From the NCBI RefSeq assembly GCF_004014875.1, contig NZ_CP034929.1, positions 124,001-188,000 on the forward strand: a stretch of 64,000 nucleotides of DNA. Reading direction: 5' to 3'. The notes under the pieces were generated by a model. The model had not been told where the DNA came from. It saw only the letters and a program-made list of their open reading frames with translations, and searched no databases. Made by a program: the position numbers and the translations under genes. Shown here piece by piece: positions 17,739 through 28,690 of this stretch; the stretch's first letter is position 1, and each line of letters begins with the position of its first letter. The stretch is from Nocardioides yefusunii (GTDB lineage Bacteria; Actinomycetota; Actinomycetes; Propionibacteriales; Nocardioidaceae).

Positions 17739-20204
17739 GTGTTCTTGTCGTCTGCTGCGTTGTCGCCGATCGCCCGATGGGTCGCGGACCGTCTCGACAT
17801 CACCGTCACGGAGGCCGAGCCCGTCGACGGACACCGTTTCACCGACCTCTTCGGGTTCGCGCTGCGTCGCAACCCCAAGCGCGCGCACCTGCTGGTCTCG
17901 ACCGTGCTGGGCAAGCACCTGCCGGCCGCTCCGGAGGCGGTCCTGGGCAGCGGCCACACCCTCGGGGAGCGGGTCCGGGACCTGCTCGGTGAGGCGACGT
18001 CGGGCGCCGTCGTCCTCGGTTTCGCGGAGACGGCGACCAGCCTGGGGCACTGCGTCGCCGACAGCCTGGACGCCACCTACCTGCACACCACGCGCCGCGA
18101 CGTGCCGGTGCCCAGCAGCGTGGGGGCCTTCGAGGAGGGCCACAGCCATGCCACCACGCACCTCGTGCTGCCCGAGGACCCGTCGCTGCTGCACGGCACC
18201 GGGCCGCTGGTGCTGGTCGACGACGAGCTCTCCACCGGCTCCACGGCGATCAACTTCATCACCCAGTTGCACGCCTACCGTCCGCGCGAGACCTACGTGA
18301 TCGCCTCCCTCGTGGACGTCCGGACCGCCGCGGACCGGGCCCGTCTGGCGTCCTTCGCCGCCTCGCTGGGGGCACGCGTCGAGGTGGTCGCGCTGGCCGC
18401 CGGCGAGGTCGAGGTCGCCGACGGCGTCCTGGAACGCGGCCAGGAACTCGTCGCCGAGCACGCCGGCGCCGCCGGGATCCCGATCACCACACCTGCCGTC
18501 CCTGCCGAGGGTCGCGTCGTGCGGATCACCGCACCGTGGCCCGGGGGAGTCCCCGACGGTGGCCGGCACGGCTTCACGCCCCAGCACCGGGCCCGTCTGG
18601 ACGCTGCCCTGGGCGACGTGGTCGCACCGGTCGTCTCCGCGCTCACCGAGGCCGGCGTCGGGGCAGGTGCTCCGGTCCACGTCCTGGGCCACGAGGAGTT
18701 GATGTACGTCCCGCTGCGGGTCGCCGACACGCTCGCCGTCACCACCGGGGTGCACGCCACGTTCTCCTCCACGACGCGTTCACCGGTGCTGCCGGTCGAC
18801 GACGACGGGTACGCGATCCGCAACGCTCTCGTCTTCCCGTCCCATGACGACCCGTCCGACGGTGCTGGCGTGCGCTTCGCCTACAACCTGCTCGGCGCCG
18901 GTGCCTCCCAGCGCTTCGACGCTGTGGTGCTGGTGGTCGACGACGTCGCCGACACCGACGCCCTGCACGCCGAGGGTGGTCTCGTGGCGCAGCTGCGTCA
19001 GGTGACGCCGGTGGTCGTCGTCCTCACCGTCCCGTCGTGGCGTCCCGGCCCGGAGCCGTTGCGCGGCCCGACGTTCGGTTCCTACGCCCCGGACGACGTC
19101 GCGTGGCTGCTCACCGACCTCTCCCATGCTGCGCTGGAGGCTCCCACCGAGGAACGCGAGGAGGCCGTCCAACGCGGCGGCGCCCACTACTCGGAGTCGC
19201 TGCCGGTGGAGTACCAGCCCAGCGCGCAGTACCGCGAGGCCTACGCCAAGGCACTCGACCTCGGCGCCGCCAGGGTCGCCGCGGCGGTCGGCACCCTGGC
19301 CGAACTGGTGCTCCGTGAGCGTGCCGGCCGGGTGCCGGTGCTGGTCTCGTTGGCCCGCGCCGGGACCCCGGTCGGGATCCTGCTGCGCCGTTGGTACGGC
19401 CGGTTCCACGACGTCGCACCGGCCCACCACGCGGTCTCGATCGTGCGGGGGCGCGGCATCGACGTCGAGGCGTTGCGCTGGATCGCACACCACCACGACC
19501 CGGCCGACGTCGTCTTCGTCGACGGCTGGACCGGCAAGGGGGCGATCGCCCGCGAACTGACCGCTGCGCTGGAGGTCGCCAACGCCGAGCTCGGCACCGC
19601 GTTCGGCGCGGACCTCGCGGTGCTCGCCGACCCCGGCCACTGCACTCGCCTCTTCGGCACCCGTGACGACTTCCTCATCCCCTCGGCCTGCCTCAACTCG
19701 ACCGTCTCGGGGCTGGTCTCGCGGACCGTGCTCAACCGCGACCTGATCGGTCCGGGCCAGTTCCACGGCGCGAAGTTCTACGCCGACCTCGCTGCCCAGG
19801 ACGTCTCCGAGGAGTTCCTGACGACGGTCGAGTCCTGGTTCGACGACGTCCGGGACCAAGCCGTCGCCCAGGCCGCCGCGCTGCACGCCACCGACCGCAC
19901 GCCCACGTGGGCGGGCTGGGCCGCGGTCGAGGAGATCGCACAGGAGTGGAGCATCGGCTCGGTCAACCTCGTGAAGCCCGGCGTCGGGGAGACCACTCGG
20001 GTGCTGCTGCGTCGTGTCCCGTGGAAGGTGCTCGTGAGCCCCACCGCCGGTGACGACCTCGCGCACGTGCGGGCCCTGGCCGCCGAACGCGGCGTCGAGG
20101 TGCTGCCGGTGGAGGGACTGCCGTACGCCTGCGTCGGGCTGATCCATCCACTGCACACCCCCGGTGCCACCGGTGCGGACGGCCGAGCGGTGCAGCCGTC
20201 GTGA
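17739..20204 (+). CDS. PRTase-TRSP-StiP-PELOTA fusion of Ter stress system
   Basis: About 821 residues joining four parts that are often separate in Ter-linked biosynthetic modules. There is a phosphoribosyltransferase with its PRPP loop VLVDDELSTGST near residue 160. A TRSP domain follows (SSTTRSPVL near 340). A StiP-type domain formerly called a cysteine protease has LARAGTPVGILLRRW near 540 and SACLNSTVSGLVSRT near 650. A PELOTA-like RNA-binding end covers about 740-820. Comparative work on Ter systems proposed that such proteins make a nucleoside-like compound. The start is uncertain: the GTG at 17739 overlaps CGGGAG, while a TTG at 17745 has better spacing. The downstream HAD gene overlaps by GTGA. 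Confidence 0.88.
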   Translation: MFLSSAALSPIARWVADRLDITVTEAEPVDGHRFTDLFGFALRRNPKRAHLLVSTVLGKHLPAAPEAVLGSGHTLGERVRDLLGEATSGAVVLGFAETATSLGHCVADSLDATYLHTTRRDVPVPSSVGAFEEGHSHATTHLVLPEDPSLLHGTGPLVLVDDELSTGSTAINFITQLHAYRPRETYVIASLVDVRTAADRARLASFAASLGARVEVVALAAGEVEVADGVLERGQELVAEHAGAAGIPITTPAVPAEGRVVRITAPWPGGVPDGGRHGFTPQHRARLDAALGDVVAPVVSALTEAGVGAGAPVHVLGHEELMYVPLRVADTLAVTTGVHATFSSTTRSPVLPVDDDGYAIRNALVFPSHDDPSDGAGVRFAYNLLGAGASQRFDAVVLVVDDVADTDALHAEGGLVAQLRQVTPVVVVLTVPSWRPGPEPLRGPTFGSYAPDDVAWLLTDLSHAALEAPTEEREEAVQRGGAHYSESLPVEYQPSAQYREAYAKALDLGAARVAAAVGTLAELVLRERAGRVPVLVSLARAGTPVGILLRRWYGRFHDVAPAHHAVSIVRGRGIDVEALRWIAHHHDPADVVFVDGWTGKGAIARELTAALEVANAELGTAFGADLAVLADPGHCTRLFGTRDDFLIPSACLNSTVSGLVSRTVLNRDLIGPGQFHGAKFYADLAAQDVSEEFLTTVESWFDDVRDQAVAQAAALHATDRTPTWAGWAAVEEIAQEWSIGSVNLVKPGVGETTRVLLRRVPWKVLVSPTAGDDLAHVRALAAERGVEVLPVEGLPYACVGLIHPLHTPGATGADGRAVQPS

Positions 20205-21079
20205 CGTCTCCCGTCGTGGCTGGGTCCGTGGTGGCTGGGGCCGTGGTGGTCGTCGCCTCCGACCTGGACCGGACGCTGATCTTCTCGCGCCGCTCCGGAG
20301 GCCACACCGGGGTGGCGGTGAAGGACGTGGAGACCTACCGCGACGCCCCGATCTCGTTCGTGACCCCGCGCGCCCATGACGACCTCGCCGCGCTCGCCGC
20401 ATCGGGCCGGTTCGTGCCCGTCACCACCCGCACCGTCGAGCAGTACCGACGGATCCGGCTGCCCGGCCCCACCCCGCCGCTGGCCCTCTGCGCCAACGGC
20501 GGCCGCCTGCTGGTGGACGGGGTCGAGGACGAGGCGTGGAGCCGTCGCGCGTCGTCGTCGGCGTCGTCGTCGGGGGAACCGTTCGGCGCGGTGTGGGAGT
20601 GGTTCGCAGCGGCCTGCCTCGACGCCGCGGGGGAACCCCACGCCTTCGTCTCCAGTTTCCGCGCGGTGGAGGACCTCTTCGTCTACGCCGTCGCGCACGA
20701 GGCGTGGCCGCAGAGTTGGATCGACGAGGTCGGTGCTCGCGTGCTGCAGGCCGGCTGGTCGTTCTCGGTGCAGGGACGCAAGGTGTACGCCGTCCCGTCC
20801 GGTCTCTCGAAGGGAGCCGGGGTGACAGCCCTGCGTGAGCTGCGCCCGGACGTCTTCGGCGACGGCTCCGGGACGGCGACGCTGGTCACCGCGGGGGACT
20901 CCTGGCTGGACCGGACGCTGCTCGAGGTCGGGGACGTGGCGTGGACGCCGCGTGGTTCGGAACTGCACCGAGCCGGCTTCTCCCTCGCCACACTGCGGGT
21001 CACGGCCGAGGAGGGTTTCGCTGCGGGTGAGGAACTGGCGTCCGCCTTCGCGTCTGCGGTGTGCGGGCTCCGCTCCTGA
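20201..21079 (+). CDS. HAD-superfamily phosphatase of the ter module
   Basis: 292 residues with the HAD catalytic motif DLDRTLIF at residues 20-27 and a later GDSWLDRTLL that supplies the acidic motif IV-like residues; SKGAG gives the conserved Lys. HAD proteins are a standard member of Ter-associated metabolite modules together with PRTase, TRSP, ATP-grasp and HpcH/HpaI aldolase genes. The last two are not in this window. Translation is coupled to the fusion gene by a 4-nt GTGA overlap. An inserted Ser-rich stretch (ASSSASSSGE) lies near residue 120. Confidence 0.88.
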   Translation: MTSPVVAGSVVAGAVVVVASDLDRTLIFSRRSGGHTGVAVKDVETYRDAPISFVTPRAHDDLAALAASGRFVPVTTRTVEQYRRIRLPGPTPPLALCANGGRLLVDGVEDEAWSRRASSSASSSGEPFGAVWEWFAAACLDAAGEPHAFVSSFRAVEDLFVYAVAHEAWPQSWIDEVGARVLQAGWSFSVQGRKVYAVPSGLSKGAGVTALRELRPDVFGDGSGTATLVTAGDSWLDRTLLEVGDVAWTPRGSELHRAGFSLATLRVTAEEGFAAGEELASAFASAVCGLRS

Positions 21080-21100
21080 CGCCCACGAGCACGTCGCCCG

Positions 21101-21145
21101 AAGCAGCAGGCCCCCACCGCGTCATGCGGTGGGGGCCTGCTGCTT
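21101..21145. terminator. Bidirectional terminator closing the ter island
   Basis: Perfect 20-bp arms (AAGCAGCAGGCCCCCACCGC) with a GTCAT loop between convergent genes. Confidence 0.95.
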
Positions 21146-21167
21146 CACGGCCGGAGAGCCGCCAGGG

Positions 21168-24100
21168 TCACTTCTTCGTCTTCTTCTTGGGAGTGGCCTT
21201 CTTGGGGGCAGCCTTCTTCTTGGCGGCCTTCTTCTTCGGCACCGACTTCTGGGTCGGCGTCGTGATGGTGATCTTCGAGGCGCCGACGCGGTCCTTGATG
21301 GAACCCGTGACGCGGACGGTGGTCTCCTTCGCGCGCGTCTTGTAGGGCGCGATCAGGACGATCTTGGTGACGCCGACGGCCTTGCCGACGCCACGGATCT
21401 TCTGCTGGCCGTAGACGAGCGTGAACTCCTCGCGCGAGGCCAGGCCGGAGATCGTCACGGTGAACTTCTTGGTGCGGCCGACCTTCTTCTTCGTCGTCAC
21501 CTTCAGCTTCTTGGGCGGAAGGAGCACGTCGACGGTCACGGACGCGGTGGTGGCGCCGTTGGCGTTGGTGGCCGTCACGACGTAGGTGTGGCGGCCGACG
21601 CCCGGCTTGCGGGTCGAGGCGCCGATGGCCTTGACCGTGGTGTCGCTCCAGGACGCGTTGACGGAGGTGGCCGACTTGCTGGTCCAGCTCACGATGACGC
21701 GCTTGCCCTTGCGGATCGAGGTGGCGCTGGTCTTGAGGACGAGGTCGGGAGCCAGAGCGTTGGCGACCGGCGCGGTCTTCCAGACCTCGGTCTCCTCGGC
21801 GTAGCCCTTGCGGAAGAACTCCGCGGTGGCGGTGAGGACGAAGGACTCGTCCTCGGGGGTCGCGACGTAGGTCGAGCCGACGCCGACGACGGTGTCACCG
21901 CGACGCCAGGTCACCAGCACCGTGGAGGCGGTGGGCTTGGCGGTGGTGGTGGCCACCAGGGTGTGGCCGACCTTCGCGGTGCCGGAGACGATCAGGTCGG
22001 TGGAGGTGAACGCCGAGACGATCACCGGGTCGCTGGGCGAGCTGGTGAAGACGAGGTCCTCGTAGCCGGCCAGGGAGTGTGTGGTGACCAGCCGAAGCGT
22101 CTTGCCGAGCAGCTCCGAGGTCAGCGTGATGGTGCGTCCGGTCGCGACCGTGGCGTTGTCGGCCGTCCAGCGGTAGCTGACGTCGACCGACGACGAGTGC
22201 GCGGTGCCGGGGACGGCCGTCAGCTTGGTGCCGGCGATCGCCTCGCCCTTGATGGTCGGCGCGGTGCCGGTCAGCGTGCCCTTCGCGACGACGCCGGCCG
22301 TCGCGGTCTCGGTGCGGTCCGCGAACCCGTTGAGGGTCGCGGTCGCGGACAGCGTGATGGTCTTGCCGGCCAGGGCCGGGGTCAGCTGGAGGATCGAGTC
22401 CGTGGCCCCGGCGATCGCGATGCCGTTGGCCTTCCACTGCAGCTTCACCGAGCCGGCGGGGGAGACGCTGTGGCGCGCGGTGAGAGTGCCGTCGACCCGC
22501 ATCGCGCCGGAGACGTCGACGCTGAGGGAGTCGAAGGTTGCCTTCGCGACGGCCGCCGACATCGACGACGTCAGGGTGAGGTCGTTGTAGCCCGGGAGCG
22601 AGACGAGCGTGGTGAGCGTGATCCGCTTGCCGCTGTCCTCGGCGCGCACGGTGTAGGACGTGCCCGTGGCACCTTCGACGGCGACGCCGTTGACGCGCCA
22701 CTGACGCGAGACGTCGGCGTCGGCGGACCAGACGGTGCCGCCGCTGATGGTGAGGACCTGACCGACGACGGCGGAGCCGGTGATGTTCGGCGCGGTGCCG
22801 GTCAGGGTGCCGTTGGCGACCACGCTGCTGGTGGCCTCGACGATCCGGTCGAGGTATCCCTCGAGCGACTGCGTGACGGTGACGGTGACGGTCTTGCCGG
22901 CGTCCTCGGGACGCAGCTTGAACGTGGTGCCGACGGCACCGGCGACGACCGCACCGCCCGAACGCCACACGTAGGAGAGGCGTCCGGCGGGGGTGCCGGT
23001 GCCGGTGTTGGAGACGCTGGCGGTGAGCGTCTGGTCGACCTTGGCGGTGAGCGTCTGGTCGACCTTGGCGGTGCCGGTGAGGCCGACGCGGAAGGTGGGC
23101 AGGTCACCGTTGGTGATGGTGGCGGTCTGCGTCGAGGTGCGCATCAGGTCGGCGTAGCCGTCGCGACGGTAGGTGACCGTCACGCTGAGGCGGGCGCCGA
23201 GGTCGCTGACCGTGGCGGTGTAGGTGCGCTTGTCGGCGCCGACGATCGGGGTGCCGTTGCGGTTCCAGACGTAGGAGGCCTCGGTGTTGACGTCCAGGGT
23301 CGGGATGGCTGCGGTCAGGACGCTGCCGATCGTGGCGGTGCCGCTGATCGTCGGGGCGGCCCAGTTCTGCAGGCCCTGGGAGACGGGGCCGACGGGCGCG
23401 GACTCGACGGCGCTGCTGGTGTAGCCGGCCAGGTTGCTGTCGATGCGGACCCAGACGTGCGCGCCGACGTGCGAACGGTCCAGCGTGAACGTGGAGCCGG
23501 TGGCGCCCTCGATCGCGGTGCCGTTGAGGTTGTTGTCGCGAGCGACGTACCACTGGTAGCCCACGCGTGCGGAGACCGGAGTGCGCGTCACTTCGGCGGT
23601 GAGGACCTCGCCGGCCGCAGGGGAGCCCTTGATCACGGCGGTGACGGCGATGTCGCCGGGGACGACGGGCCCGGTGGGCGTCGCGTCGATCTCGAGGGTC
23701 TCGAAGTTGTTGAGGGTGTGCGTGGCGCGGATGGTGACCCGCTTGCCGATGTCGTCGGGGCTGGGGGTGTAGCCCAGCGCGGTGCCGGCTGCGCCCTCGA
23801 CAGGGGTGCCGTCGACGTACCACTGGTAGCGGACCTTGGCCTGGACGGAGTGCGGGGTGCCGGCGGTGAAGGTGAGGCGCTGGCCGACCTTGGCGGTGCC
23901 GAGCACCTTCGGTGCGGTGGCGTTGATCTGCTTGCCGCCCAGGACGCCGCGCTCGGACGACATGCTGTGGGTCGCCGAGGGGTGGCCGGCGAGGGAGACG
24001 GTGGCAGTGACCATGACGGTCTTGCCGATGTCGCTCAGGACCGGCGCCAGCGAGGGCGTGGTGTTGCTGGTGATCAGGACGCCACCGACGCGCCACTCGT

Positions 24101-24368
24101 AGGAGACGGTGCCCTCGAGCTCGGTGCCGTCGGGCAGGGTGACGACGTGGCCGCTCGGGACCGCGGTGACGCTCTCGCCGAAGCGAGGCTCACCGACGAT
24201 CGCGACGGTGAAGTCTGCGAAGGGGTCTGCGGGGTTGACGACGCTGGCGGCAGCCGTCGGTCCTCCTGCCGCGTGGGCGGGGGCCAGAGCCATGGTGGGG
24301 CCGACGAGGCTGAGCGCCAGGGCCGCGATCGAGGTCTTCACTACAGGTACACGCACGGTGACACTCAT
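21168..24368 (-). CDS. Secreted Ig-like repeat protein with Lys-rich tail
   Basis: 1066 residues. A Sec signal peptide (about residues 10-33, ending AHAAG) is followed by roughly ten or more beta-rich repeats of 80-90 residues. Each repeat carries a G-x-A-x-V-G-x-x-L-T start and a central Y-x-W-x-x-x-G pattern (examples: YQWYVDGTPVEGA, YVWRSGGAVVAGA). Two C-terminal segments diverge from the repeats, and the last 25 residues are nearly all Lys, Pro and Ala (KKKAAKKKAAPKK). No sortase motif is seen. The basic tail may bind cell-wall polymers or nucleic acid. It is likely a surface or matrix protein; no enzyme domain was found. The long reading frame upstream of 24368 is antisense to recQ and is not coding. 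Confidence 0.87.
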   Translation of the reverse strand: MSVTVRVPVVKTSIAALALSLVGPTMALAPAHAAGGPTAAASVVNPADPFADFTVAIVGEPRFGESVTAVPSGHVVTLPDGTELEGTVSYEWRVGGVLITSNTTPSLAPVLSDIGKTVMVTATVSLAGHPSATHSMSSERGVLGGKQINATAPKVLGTAKVGQRLTFTAGTPHSVQAKVRYQWYVDGTPVEGAAGTALGYTPSPDDIGKRVTIRATHTLNNFETLEIDATPTGPVVPGDIAVTAVIKGSPAAGEVLTAEVTRTPVSARVGYQWYVARDNNLNGTAIEGATGSTFTLDRSHVGAHVWVRIDSNLAGYTSSAVESAPVGPVSQGLQNWAAPTISGTATIGSVLTAAIPTLDVNTEASYVWNRNGTPIVGADKRTYTATVSDLGARLSVTVTYRRDGYADLMRTSTQTATITNGDLPTFRVGLTGTAKVDQTLTAKVDQTLTASVSNTGTGTPAGRLSYVWRSGGAVVAGAVGTTFKLRPEDAGKTVTVTVTQSLEGYLDRIVEATSSVVANGTLTGTAPNITGSAVVGQVLTISGGTVWSADADVSRQWRVNGVAVEGATGTSYTVRAEDSGKRITLTTLVSLPGYNDLTLTSSMSAAVAKATFDSLSVDVSGAMRVDGTLTARHSVSPAGSVKLQWKANGIAIAGATDSILQLTPALAGKTITLSATATLNGFADRTETATAGVVAKGTLTGTAPTIKGEAIAGTKLTAVPGTAHSSSVDVSYRWTADNATVATGRTITLTSELLGKTLRLVTTHSLAGYEDLVFTSSPSDPVIVSAFTSTDLIVSGTAKVGHTLVATTTAKPTASTVLVTWRRGDTVVGVGSTYVATPEDESFVLTATAEFFRKGYAEETEVWKTAPVANALAPDLVLKTSATSIRKGKRVIVSWTSKSATSVNASWSDTTVKAIGASTRKPGVGRHTYVVTATNANGATTASVTVDVLLPPKKLKVTTKKKVGRTKKFTVTISGLASREEFTLVYGQQKIRGVGKAVGVTKIVLIAPYKTRAKETTVRVTGSIKDRVGASKITITTPTQKSVPKKKAAKKKAAPKKATPKKKTKK
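23019..23066. repeat. 24-bp tandem duplication inside the Ig-repeat gene
   Basis: Two identical 24-bp units (23019-23042 and 23043-23066) add one in-frame copy of TAKVDQTL at the start of one Ig-like repeat. Identity of the copies suggests recent slippage. Confidence 0.93.
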
Positions 24369-24479
24369 CGGCAAGCGCGATGGTGAATGAAGGTTTTCCG
24401 GTGCAACTGCGGCCCAGACGTCACCGTGGCGGCGACGGGTGCTGCGGGGTTGTCGGAGGTCCCTGTTAGACACGTACCC

Positions 24480-26630
<2,151 letters not shown>

Positions 26631-26709
26631 GGCCGGGCAGCGCAACAGTCCTCATGCGGCGTCCCCGGTTCTCGCCGTATTCAGCGCCACGAAATATAGA
26701 GTTCGCTCC

Positions 26710-27177
26710 ATGACTGAGACCGCCCCCGCGCCCGACCTCGTCGCGACCGCCAGCATCGTCGTCGACGCCCCTGCCTCCGTCGTCTTCGACATCCTCGCCG
26801 ACCCCCGACAGCACGCCCGGATCGACGGCTCCGGCACCGTCGACAGCGTCGTCACCGGCCCCGACCGCCTCTCCGAGGGCGCCCAGTTCGGGATGCAGAT
26901 GAAGCGCGGCTTCGGCTACAAGGTCACCAACACCGTCGTCGAGTTCGACGAGAACGCCCTGATCGGCTGGAAGCACCGCGGCGCCCACGTGTGGCGCTAC
27001 GAGATCTTCCCCGAGGGCGACAAGGTGCGCGTCACCGAGACCTGGGACGGCACCGCCAACACCGGCTTCGCGAAGTTCCTCTTCACCCTGCTCGGCCTCA
27101 AGGGCACCCAGAAGTCGATCGAGGAGACCCTGGTCAAGCTCAAGGCTGCTGCCGAGGCCGACGCCAAGAAGGCCTGA
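26710..27177 (+). CDS. SRPBCC-fold (polyketide cyclase/dehydrase-like) protein
   Basis: 155 residues that fit the START-like SRPBCC fold: ATASIVVDAPASVVFDILAD near residues 12-32 (a typical opening), then a basic central strand and a long C-terminal helix. These proteins bind hydrophobic ligands in a cavity; the ligand is unknown. TAGAGT ends 7 nt before the ATG, so the mRNA is likely leaderless. The IS30 element is inserted 20 bp after the stop and leaves the gene intact. Confidence 0.88.
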   Translation: MTETAPAPDLVATASIVVDAPASVVFDILADPRQHARIDGSGTVDSVVTGPDRLSEGAQFGMQMKRGFGYKVTNTVVEFDENALIGWKHRGAHVWRYEIFPEGDKVRVTETWDGTANTGFAKFLFTLLGLKGTQKSIEETLVKLKAAAEADAKKA

Positions 27178-27225
27178 ACCCAGCACCGGCGGTTTCAAGG
27201 GGTCATCGCAACACCGACCGGTTTC

Positions 27226-28617
27226 TTAGCTGGTGAGTAGAACACGCAGACGCTCGGCTGGGGTATCCCAGCCGAGCGTTTTGCGTGGACGGCCATTGAG
27301 TTTCTGCGCGACGTGCTCCAGATCCTCTGGCCCGTACATCGACAGATCGGTTCCCTTGGGGAAGTACTGACGCAGGAGCCCGTTGGTGTTCTCGTTGCTC
27401 CCGCGCTGCCACGGTGACGCGGGGTCACAGAAGTACACCGGCACACCCGTGGCAATCGTGAACTGCTTGTGGCCTGCCATTTCCGCGCCCTGGTCCCAGG
27501 TCAACGATCCCCGCAGGTGCGCCGGCAACGTCTCGATCTGGGCCGTCAACGCGTCCCTGACCTCTTCAGCGGTGTGCCCGTTCGGCAGGTGCAGCAACAT
27601 GACGTAGCGGGTGGTGCGTTCGACCAGGGTCCCGATCGCGGTCTTGTTAAACGCGCCCGTGATCAGATCGCCCTCCCAGTGTCCCGGGACCGCACGATCA
27701 GCAACCTCAGCAGGACGCTCACTGATCATGACCATCGGATCAACAAACCTGCTCGTGCGTTGGTTCGGATCGCGGTGCGGTTTGCGGCGCGTGCGTCCGG
27801 TCCGGATGGCGGCTTGGACTTCCTTCTTGAGCCCGCCACGGGCCTGGAAGTACAGCGCCTGGTAGATCGTTTCGTGGCTCACGCGCATGGCCTGGTCATC
27901 GGGATGCTCCTTGCGAAGGGCGTTACTGATCTGCTCAGGCGACCACTCCTGGCGCAGTCCCTGGGACACGAATTCACGCAGCGGACCGTCGAGCAACAGT
28001 TTGCGAGTCTTGGGTCTCGGCCGGCGTGCAGCCGACGCCCGTTGGGCAGCGTACGGCCGATACACACCCGACACCGTGTTGGCCGCGATCTCCCGGGTGA
28101 TGGTCGACGGTGCACGCCCCAACCGGCGAGCGACCTCGCGACGTGAACGCCCCTCGCTCAACAGGTCACGGATCCGCTCGCGATCAGCCAGCGACAGAAA
28201 CCGCGGGTGTAACGGCTTCTCGACAACACTCAACACAGGGGCCACACATCCCATAGTGGTCCGCCGGCTCGTGTAGTCCACACGGCGTCCATCGGGATAG
28301 ATCCGCACGTTGGCCCCACCGCTGTGGCGGACACCGTGATCCCAGTCCTGCGCGGTGCGCACGTGCACCCCGACTCGGGAAGCGGCCTCCCGGCGCGACA
28401 CCCCGGAACGCCGCAACTCCTCGTACAACACGCGCCCCGGATGCCCCGGCCGCACCGCCACCGAACGCCGACCCGCGCGACGAGCCAGGCCAGCCGCTGT
28501 GTGCCGGTTCAGCCCGACATCACGCGCAGCGACCGTCACACTGCCCACCACGTCCAGCCGATCAAAGAACGCCTGCTTCAACTCCTGCGAAATGACCACG
28601 GTCCTCGCAACTCCCAT
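27226..28617 (-). CDS. IS30-family transposase
   Basis: 463 residues. Two helix-turn-helix regions are visible in the N-terminal half, including the IS30-type segment RERIRDLLSEGRSRREVARR and a following AxTITREI stretch. The DDE catalytic core follows, with its first Asp in GHWEGDLI, the second in LTWDQGAEM and the Glu in RGSNENTNGLLR. The gene fills nearly all of the element. A GTG at 28620 is an alternative start. The first codons overlap a 13-bp hairpin formed with the right terminal repeat, which could limit translation from outside transcripts. Confidence 0.95.
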   Translation of the reverse strand: MGVARTVVISQELKQAFFDRLDVVGSVTVAARDVGLNRHTAAGLARRAGRRSVAVRPGHPGRVLYEELRRSGVSRREAASRVGVHVRTAQDWDHGVRHSGGANVRIYPDGRRVDYTSRRTTMGCVAPVLSVVEKPLHPRFLSLADRERIRDLLSEGRSRREVARRLGRAPSTITREIAANTVSGVYRPYAAQRASAARRPRPKTRKLLLDGPLREFVSQGLRQEWSPEQISNALRKEHPDDQAMRVSHETIYQALYFQARGGLKKEVQAAIRTGRTRRKPHRDPNQRTSRFVDPMVMISERPAEVADRAVPGHWEGDLITGAFNKTAIGTLVERTTRYVMLLHLPNGHTAEEVRDALTAQIETLPAHLRGSLTWDQGAEMAGHKQFTIATGVPVYFCDPASPWQRGSNENTNGLLRQYFPKGTDLSMYGPEDLEHVAQKLNGRPRKTLGWDTPAERLRVLLTS

Positions 28618-28638
28618 CACTGGGTGTTGCGAGGACCG
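28599..28638. repeat. Hairpin at IS30 right end and transposase start
   Basis: Perfect 13-bp arms, CGGTCCTCGCAAC at 28599-28611 and its complement at 28626-28638. The right arm is part of the terminal repeat; the left arm encodes the first residues of the transposase. The start codon lies in the loop. Confidence 0.85.
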
Positions 28639-28690
28639 CTAGAACCCGCCCACGGTGAGCGGGGCCTCGTCGTCGTTCAACAGATGCAGA

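Larger units (their letters stand above)
27198..28640 (-). mobile_element. IS30-family insertion sequence
   Basis: About 1443 bp with one transposase gene on the minus strand. Terminal inverted repeats at 27198-27217 and 28621-28640 match at 17 of 20 positions, with core GTC-N-TCGCAACACC. No clear 2-3 bp target duplication could be read. The transposase is full length, so the copy may be active. Confidence 0.9.

Noticed and set aside
27190..28650. Target-site duplication of the IS30 element
   Set aside because: Bases next to the two terminal repeats do not show a clear 2-3 bp match, and the exact ends are uncertain.
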